In this document: positions 59,684 through 64,000 of the stretch, piece by piece | How positions within the stretch are numbered: the stretch's first letter is position 1 | Layout of the letters: every line of letters starts with the position of its first letter | Source of the DNA: Winogradskyella schleiferi | GTDB taxonomy: Bacteria > Bacteroidota > Bacteroidia > Flavobacteriales > Flavobacteriaceae | Direction: 5' to 3' | NCBI RefSeq assembly: GCF_013394655.1 | Contig: NZ_CP053351.1 | Coordinates: forward strand, 1 to 64,000 | DNA length: 64,000 nt | Translations under genes and position numbers: made by a program | Notes under the pieces: generated by a model | Told to the model about the DNA's origin: nothing | Seen by the model: only the letters and a program-made list of their open reading frames with translations | Databases searched by the model: none

Positions 59684-60193
59684 TTAGTTTTTTCGTTGTA
59701 AAATTAAGCCTGAGATTAAAGATATGATAAATCCTAAAATCATAACTGTTGTAAACATCATAAATGCCATAAGACTAGGACTGCCATAATCTTTCATCTG
59801 TTGAATTAAGTTGGCACTTTCACTTTTAAATTCTTCTGGTGATAAATTCGCTTCCATTTTATTTAAGGAATATGCGAGGTACTCCTTTGCAAAATCGGGA
59901 TTTATTTGAGTTGTATATGTATAATCAAAAACAGCTACTCCAATGGCTGAAAATAAAGCGATTAACATGCCAATTCCGATAGCCTTTCCTAAAGACACCT
60001 TGCCATCATTTACTTTATCACGATAGTGTTTAATTCCGAAATGGACAAATAACAAAGAGAGCACCATAGAGGTGTAACCTATAAGCTCTCCGTATTCAAA
60101 GTTAACTCCCATTCCAAATAGAAATGGTAATCCAAATAGTACAAACCCACTTAATAATGCATAGAGGCCGTATTTAATTACTGTGTTCTTCAT
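59684..60193 (-). CDS. DUF4199 membrane protein
   Basis: The 169-residue protein has four hydrophobic segments (YGLYALLSGFVLFGLPFLFGM; LIGYTSMVLSLLFVHFGIKHYRD; IGIGMLIALFSAIGVAVFDYTY; FMMFTTVMILGFIISLISGLIL). The phrases LSLLFVHFGIKHYRDK and GIGMLIALFSAIGVAVFDYTYT are typical of DUF4199, common in Bacteroidota and of unknown function. The promoter box at 60220-60227 and the direct repeats at 60247-60283 lie directly upstream, so expression is probably controlled by an activator, likely the LuxR-type product of the gene next to it. Confidence 0.88.
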   Translation of the reverse strand: MKNTVIKYGLYALLSGFVLFGLPFLFGMGVNFEYGELIGYTSMVLSLLFVHFGIKHYRDKVNDGKVSLGKAIGIGMLIALFSAIGVAVFDYTYTTQINPDFAKEYLAYSLNKMEANLSPEEFKSESANLIQQMKDYGSPSLMAFMMFTTVMILGFIISLISGLILQRKN

Positions 60194-60219
60194 TTTAATT
60201 TATGCTTTGATTCATTGGT

Positions 60220-60227
60220 CAAAAGTA
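60220..60227 (-). promoter_or_regulatory. TAnnTTTG box of the DUF4199/DUF1801 unit
   Basis: TACTTTTG on the minus strand, 26 bases before the DUF4199 ATG. The region where TTG would lie instead holds the first direct repeat, as in activator-dependent promoters. Confidence 0.5.
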
Positions 60228-60246
60228 GAAAGAAGGCAGGGAAAAA

Positions 60247-60283
60247 CACTCATACTAAAGTACCAATCCACTCATACTTTAGT
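60247..60283 (-). promoter_or_regulatory. Tandem operator: two 15-bp direct repeats 22 bp apart
   Basis: CACTCATACTAAAGT (60247-60261) and CACTCATACTTTAGT (60269-60283) agree at 13 of 15 bases. Their 22-bp spacing puts them on the same face of the helix. They start 20 bases upstream of the -7 box of DUF4199 and end 16 bases past the luxR-type stop codon. Binding of a dimeric activator is the likely use. Confidence 0.6.
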
Positions 60284-60298
60284 TGTAAAGCTAATAAA

Positions 60299-60709
60299 TT
60301 AAATGATATTTAGACTTTTTGAAATTTGAATGGCTTGCGTGCGTCGCTTCGCATTTAGCTTTACTAAAAGATTCGAAACATGGGTTTTTATGGTACTTTC
60401 TGATACGTATAATTTTTCAGCGATCTCATGATTTGATAATCCAAGTGAAACTTCCTTTAGTACTTCATATTCACGTTTACTTAAGCCTAATTCTTCGACT
60501 TTTTTTAAGTCGATTTTCTGATTAGAAACAGGATATTTTTTCTGAGTTGTTTTATTTATGAATAGCCCAATGCCTAGGAATGCAATGGCAATTATGGACA
60601 TCATATATTCAATTTGCATATTTCCACTTATTATGGTGTATTTACTAAATTGAAATAATAGTAAAAGTGCTAAAACTAACAATCCAAAAACAAGAATGGT
60701 TTTTTTCAT
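60299..60709 (-). CDS. Membrane-anchored LuxR-type transcription regulator
   Basis: The 136-residue protein has two membrane helices at about residues 4-20 and 34-52 and a LuxR/NarL-type helix-turn-helix at 73-136 (LGLSKREYEVLKEVSLGLSNHEIAEKLYVSESTIKTHVSNLLVKLNAKRRTQAIQISKSL). It lacks any receiver domain, so it may sense a membrane signal through its anchors. A longer frame to 60850 overlaps the FAD gene and lacks homology; the ATG at 60709 is preferred. The gene sits between the FAD oxidoreductase gene and DUF4199, next to the tandem operator. Confidence 0.85.
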   Translation of the reverse strand: MKKTILVFGLLVLALLLLFQFSKYTIISGNMQIEYMMSIIAIAFLGIGLFINKTTQKKYPVSNQKIDLKKVEELGLSKREYEVLKEVSLGLSNHEIAEKLYVSESTIKTHVSNLLVKLNAKRRTQAIQISKSLNII

Positions 60710-60743
60710 GGTATAAAATTTGCAAAATTTATTTATGAAAGTG

Positions 60744-62450
60744 TTATTTATCCGCCTCAGCAAAAACATCCTTAGAAGCGAGTTTGGCTTTTTTAAGTTC
60801 GATTTTCTTTTGCATCCAATCCGGATAATTGGTATCATCTTCAGCATCAAAAATGCGTAAATGTTGATTCTCGTCTGGTTTAATTAAATCGTCCTGTCTG
60901 CATCCTAAAATGGCAGCAGCAGTTTGTGCTCCAGAATAACTTGCGCCAGCGACTCCATGCGATACCGTACTCGCACCACACAAATAGAAATTTTCTATTT
61001 CGCTTTTCATTTTATAAGCAAAAGGCCCAATATGTCTCAGACTTTTTTCGGTCCCGTAAACATTGCCGTCTGTGGAATTAATGTAAAATTCATTGGTTAT
61101 TGGTGTGCCCAATTCTTTATGCACAATACTTGCTGTAATTCCTGGAACCACTTTTTCCAAACTTCTTAAAAACTTTTGAATAATTTGTTCCTTAAATTCT
61201 AAGTAAGCTTCCGATCGTTCTTCTTTTTCATCTTTAAAAGCAGCAAAACTGTCGTAATTAATATAGGTGATGACTTCCAAGGTGTGATATCTGCCATCAA
61301 AACTTATAGGATCTTTCAAGGTTGTGCAACTGATAAACATGCCCGAAAATTCTTCGCCTTCCAGAATATCCTTGTTTTGCATATCATCATAAATAGCATC
61401 GTAATCCGTATTGGACAATAGCCAGATGTTTCCTGAGTCTAAACCGGCTTTTTTTATATCCATATCAACCGTTAAAAACAGCATTATTGAGGTGCAGGAA
61501 TACTTGGTTTTATTCAGTTTTTTAAGTAGTTTATTACTTAGATTTTCTTTTCCGATGAGGTTGAAATAGGTAATCCCAGGATCAGCATTAGAGACCACTC
61601 GATCTGCAAAAATTTGTTCGCCAGATTCTAGTTCTACTCCAACCGCTTTTTTCTTTTTATCGCCTTCTATTAAAACCCGCTTTACAGATGTACTCGTTTG
61701 TACTTTTCCATCGAACTCTTTGATCTTATTGGTCATGGCTTTTACAATAGCACCACCTCCTCCCATGGGGTAAAATCCACCAGAAGAATAATGATCCATA
61801 ATGGCAGCATGCATTACAAAACTGGCCTGGGAAGGTGGTAATCCATGATCACCAAACTGAACATTTAGAATACTCTGCAACAAGGGATCTTTTACATGCC
61901 AATTGATTACACGTTTTAAGCTAAATGGTGCATATTTACCCATGTGTTTGGTTCGAAAAGGAATAGTTATTTGTTGCCAAAGTCCTCTTACTTTTGGAAT
62001 GAGCTGTAACTGCCGTCCAACGTTTTTAACTAAGGTCAAATATTTGATAATCCCTTTTTTCTCATGAGGAAAACGTTCGATTAATGCGGTTTTAAAATCT
62101 TCAAAATTTGCAGGATAATCGAAGCGTTCGTTTGCTATCCAGCAATGTTCAAATCCTTTGGGATTCATTCTGTAAAAAGCAATATCGTTGGCAATTCCCA
62201 ACCCTTCATAAAGTTCACTTGTAGATTGTCCTTGTTCCAATAAACCAACATAATGTACGCCTGGTGTAAACCTATAGCCATTGAGATAAAAACTATGGCA
62301 CCAACCTCCAGGAACATCGTGTTGCTCTAGTACCAAAACTTTTTGTCCTGCTCTGGCAAGGCATATGGCTGCGGATAATCCACCAACTCCTGCACCAACA
62401 ATAATGGTGTCGTAGGTAGTTTGTGTATTTTTATTTTGTGAAACGGTCAT
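60744..62450 (-). CDS. NAD(P)/FAD oxidoreductase of the CrtISO / retinol saturase type
   Basis: The 568-residue flavoprotein has the dinucleotide fold motif Gly19-x-Gly21-x-x-Gly24 in TIIVGAGVGGLSAAICLARAGQKVLVLEQHDVPGGW. Next come FTPGVHYVGLLEQG, GGFYPMGGGGAIVKAMTNKI and the C-terminal HGVAGASYSGAQTAAAIL. The order matches carotenoid isomerase (CrtISO), phytoene desaturase-like and retinol saturase enzymes, with PMGGGGAIV as in RetSat. Without a substrate, a role in isoprenoid or retinoid chemistry is only likely. No other carotenoid gene is near. Confidence 0.85.
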   Translation of the reverse strand: MTVSQNKNTQTTYDTIIVGAGVGGLSAAICLARAGQKVLVLEQHDVPGGWCHSFYLNGYRFTPGVHYVGLLEQGQSTSELYEGLGIANDIAFYRMNPKGFEHCWIANERFDYPANFEDFKTALIERFPHEKKGIIKYLTLVKNVGRQLQLIPKVRGLWQQITIPFRTKHMGKYAPFSLKRVINWHVKDPLLQSILNVQFGDHGLPPSQASFVMHAAIMDHYSSGGFYPMGGGGAIVKAMTNKIKEFDGKVQTSTSVKRVLIEGDKKKKAVGVELESGEQIFADRVVSNADPGITYFNLIGKENLSNKLLKKLNKTKYSCTSIMLFLTVDMDIKKAGLDSGNIWLLSNTDYDAIYDDMQNKDILEGEEFSGMFISCTTLKDPISFDGRYHTLEVITYINYDSFAAFKDEKEERSEAYLEFKEQIIQKFLRSLEKVVPGITASIVHKELGTPITNEFYINSTDGNVYGTEKSLRHIGPFAYKMKSEIENFYLCGASTVSHGVAGASYSGAQTAAAILGCRQDDLIKPDENQHLRIFDAEDDTNYPDWMQKKIELKKAKLASKDVFAEADK

Positions 62451-62827
62451 GCTTACAAGGTACTTTTATTTTTTGAAATTGAGAGAATAATATGATTTTA
62501 GGCTTAAAATAACTTAGACAAAAATAAAAACGTGAATTTTTTTCGCCACTAATACACGAATATTTTTTTGATAGACGGAAAGTCTTTTTCATTAGTGAAA
62601 TGGATAGCCAATTATTTACTTCGTGAATTCCATGAACGATTGAATTCGTGTATTCGTGGCGAAAAGCTTTATTTTAAATGCTCCAACAATATATTATAAA
62701 CCAATTTATTTCCACGAATTTTTTTCCCATTGGGAAATTGAAAATAAAACACACTAGCATTTTTCATGATTTACTTTTATAAATATACTTGCTTGCCCTA
62801 ATAAACTATTGCAATGATTAGAAAATC
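62451..62827. other. Intergenic region with a long inverted repeat
   Basis: About 377 bases without a gene. Arms at 62540-62561 and 62644-62665 are complementary over 22 bases with one mismatch (core CGCCACTAATACACGAAT). They could fold into a long stem or mark a repeat family with the core TTCGTGTATTCGTGGCG. Confidence 0.55.
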
Positions 62828-63787
62828 TTAGTGTAAAGACTTGGAAAAGGTTTCAATTTTATCAACAATTGTTTGGGCCAGTTTAATGTTGCTTTCAAAA
62901 GTCCAACCAGCAACATGAGGTGTAAGCAAAACGTTTTCTGATTTTATTAAATATTGAAAGGCTTCAGGCATGTCTTCATTCTTATTTGATTTATTAAACA
63001 AATTTTCAAAAGACTTTTTTTCATATTCTAAAACATCGAGTCCTGCTCCTAAAATTTTCCCGGTTTTTAATGCGGAAACCAAATCCTCTGTAACTACGCT
63101 TTTGCCACGAGCCGTATTAATCAACCAAAAGGGTTTTTTAAAACCGCTTATAAAGTCTGAATTGACCATGTTTAAGGTTAGTTTTGTTTGTGGTGTGTGC
63201 AAACTTAAAACATCTGCTTTGGCTTTTAACTCTTCAAGAATGACTTGTTTGGCATTAGCATCTCCTAAATCTGTTTTTATATCATGGCATAAGACTTCTA
63301 CATCAAACCCTCTTAATTTTTTTGCGAAGGCCTTTCCCATATTGCCATAACCAATAAGACCAACGGTTTTGCCGTCTAATTCCAATCCTCTGTTGTCTTC
63401 TCTTAACCATTTGCCTTGTCTAACTTCTCTATCGGCTTTATTGAGTTTATTGAAAAGTGACAACAACATACCTAAAGTGTGTTCGCCTACCGCATTTCGG
63501 TTGCCTTCTGGTGCAGAAATAAGATGTATACCTTTTCTTTTGGCATAATCACAATCTATATTTTCCAAGCCAGCACCAACACGACCTATAAATTTGAGAT
63601 TTTTGGCAGCATCTAAAAAGGATTTGTCTATGGAGAATCGACTTCGGATAATTAATCCATCATAATCTCCAATTTTAGCTTCGATTTCAGATTTTGAAGA
63701 CGAGTAATCTTCGTGATTGGTAAATCCTAAATCATTGAGTTGATTTATGAGTAGTGGGTGATTTGAATCTAGGTGTAGTATTTTCAT
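62828..63787 (-). CDS. D-isomer 2-hydroxyacid dehydrogenase (SerA-like)
   Basis: The 319-residue enzyme has the NAD fold motif GLIGYGNMGKAFAKKL and the catalytic residues of the family: Arg in INTARGKSVV, Glu in LDVLEYEKKS and His in LTPHVAGWT. The start KILHLDSNHPLLINQLNDLGF and RVGAGLENIDCDYAKRKG fit phosphoglycerate dehydrogenase-like enzymes. It lacks the ACT domain of large SerA, so serine synthesis is possible but not certain. A repeat hairpin (63795-63806) sits eight bases before the ATG. Confidence 0.9.
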   Translation of the reverse strand: MKILHLDSNHPLLINQLNDLGFTNHEDYSSSKSEIEAKIGDYDGLIIRSRFSIDKSFLDAAKNLKFIGRVGAGLENIDCDYAKRKGIHLISAPEGNRNAVGEHTLGMLLSLFNKLNKADREVRQGKWLREDNRGLELDGKTVGLIGYGNMGKAFAKKLRGFDVEVLCHDIKTDLGDANAKQVILEELKAKADVLSLHTPQTKLTLNMVNSDFISGFKKPFWLINTARGKSVVTEDLVSALKTGKILGAGLDVLEYEKKSFENLFNKSNKNEDMPEAFQYLIKSENVLLTPHVAGWTFESNIKLAQTIVDKIETFSKSLH

Positions 63788-63794
63788 GCTTATG

Positions 63795-63806
63795 CTGCGA
63801 AAGCAG
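63795..63806 (-). repeat. Hairpin repeat just upstream of the 2-hydroxyacid dehydrogenase gene
   Basis: CTGC-GAAA-GCAG followed by GTATCTCT. It lies eight bases upstream of the start codon at 63787. The arms are shorter than in the other copies, but the loop and position are the same. Confidence 0.5.
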
Positions 63807-63868
63807 GTATCTCTTTAAAATTAAAACCTTTTTGTTTTTTAGAACTTTAAAGGTCTATTTTGGTTTTG

Positions 63869-64000
63869 TTATATCTTAGGATATGCCGTTTGTGTTAATT
63901 CATGATCAACATCTCCTGTATGGGCTGTGCTCAATTTTTCAAATAAGAGTACGTGAACTTCTTCATCATTTTTTGTTGTTGGATTGTGTTCTACACCTTT
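63869..64000 (-). CDS. C-terminal part of a cupin-like protein, cut by the window edge
   Basis: The minus strand is open from the window edge to a TAA at 63869-63871, giving 43 residues: KGVEHNPTTKNDEEVHVLLF, then EKLSTAHTGDVDHELTQTAYPKI. The segment HxPxxxxxxEVHVLLFE..xTxxTGDV resembles the last strands of small cupin_2 proteins, in which the first His would be a metal ligand. The role is unknown. The start lies outside the window. It is in tandem, upstream of the 2-hydroxyacid dehydrogenase gene. Confidence 0.6.
   Translation of the reverse strand, partial: KGVEHNPTTKNDEEVHVLLFEKLSTAHTGDVDHELTQTAYPKI

Noticed and set aside
60710..60850. N-terminal extension of the LuxR-type gene
   Set aside because: It overlaps the FAD oxidoreductase gene and is not hydrophobic, while the ATG at 60709 leads directly into the first membrane helix.

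Overview
The window reads as a chromosomal segment of a marine-type member of the family Flavobacteriaceae (Bacteroidota). The signs are an AT-rich composition, a type B sorting domain of the type IX secretion system at the left edge, a complete Bat (MoxR/DUF58/VWA/TPR) operon, DUF6090 proteins found mainly in flavobacteria, an OlsF-type lipid acyltransferase, and several promoters matching the Bacteroidota pattern TTG-N18..21-TAnnTTTG. No rRNA, tRNA, CRISPR array, prophage or transposase was recognised.

Layout. 1-2.7 kb: the 3' end of a large secreted protein with unusually high GC, then small minus-strand genes among dense intergenic repeats. 2.8-8.3 kb: an alpha-2-macroglobulin-like lipoprotein. 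8.3-9.3 kb: a gap with a possible gene remnant and an orphan terminator. 9.3-14.8 kb: a tight minus-strand operon of a secreted VWA protein, a membrane protein and four DUF6090 paralogues; this is my best candidate for an undescribed system. 15.7-20 kb: an ALDH7-type aldehyde dehydrogenase and a DUF1800/DUF1501 pair. 20-23.7 kb: a Schlafen AlbA_2 protein, an HD hydrolase, an aldo/keto reductase and a DUF4382 lipoprotein. 23.8-33.3 kb: the Bat operon (moxR, DUF58, a DUF4381-like gene, batA, batB, batC, batD, batE). 33.3-40 kb: a bicarbonate/CO2 cluster with two SulP transporters, two beta-carbonic anhydrases, a universal stress protein, a DUF2490 protein and a small membrane protein. 40-46 kb: cvpA, pheS, a GIY-YIG gene bounded by perfect 30-bp inverted repeats, gpsA and a lipoprotein. 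46-54 kb: a Kbp/YgaU homologue, a thioredoxin-like protein, an EamA transporter, mfd, a TerB protein and fbp. 54-58.4 kb: a GNAT gene, aspartate kinase and an OlsF-like fusion. 58.6-64 kb: a membrane-anchored LuxR regulator with a tandem operator next to it, DUF4199, DUF1801 and VOC genes, a carotenoid/retinol-type FAD oxidoreductase, a 2-hydroxyacid dehydrogenase and a partial cupin.

How parts work together. The Bat operon couples a MoxR AAA+ ATPase with membrane VWA proteins. The SulP/carbonic anhydrase cluster looks like a unit for taking up and interconverting bicarbonate. The strongest regulatory signal is a pair of 15-bp direct repeats, 22 bp apart, between the luxR-type gene and DUF4199. 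Small hairpins of one repeat family sit just upstream of the start codons of five minus-strand genes. Other repeats have entered coding sequence, most clearly in mfd. All calls come from reading the sequence, without database searches.
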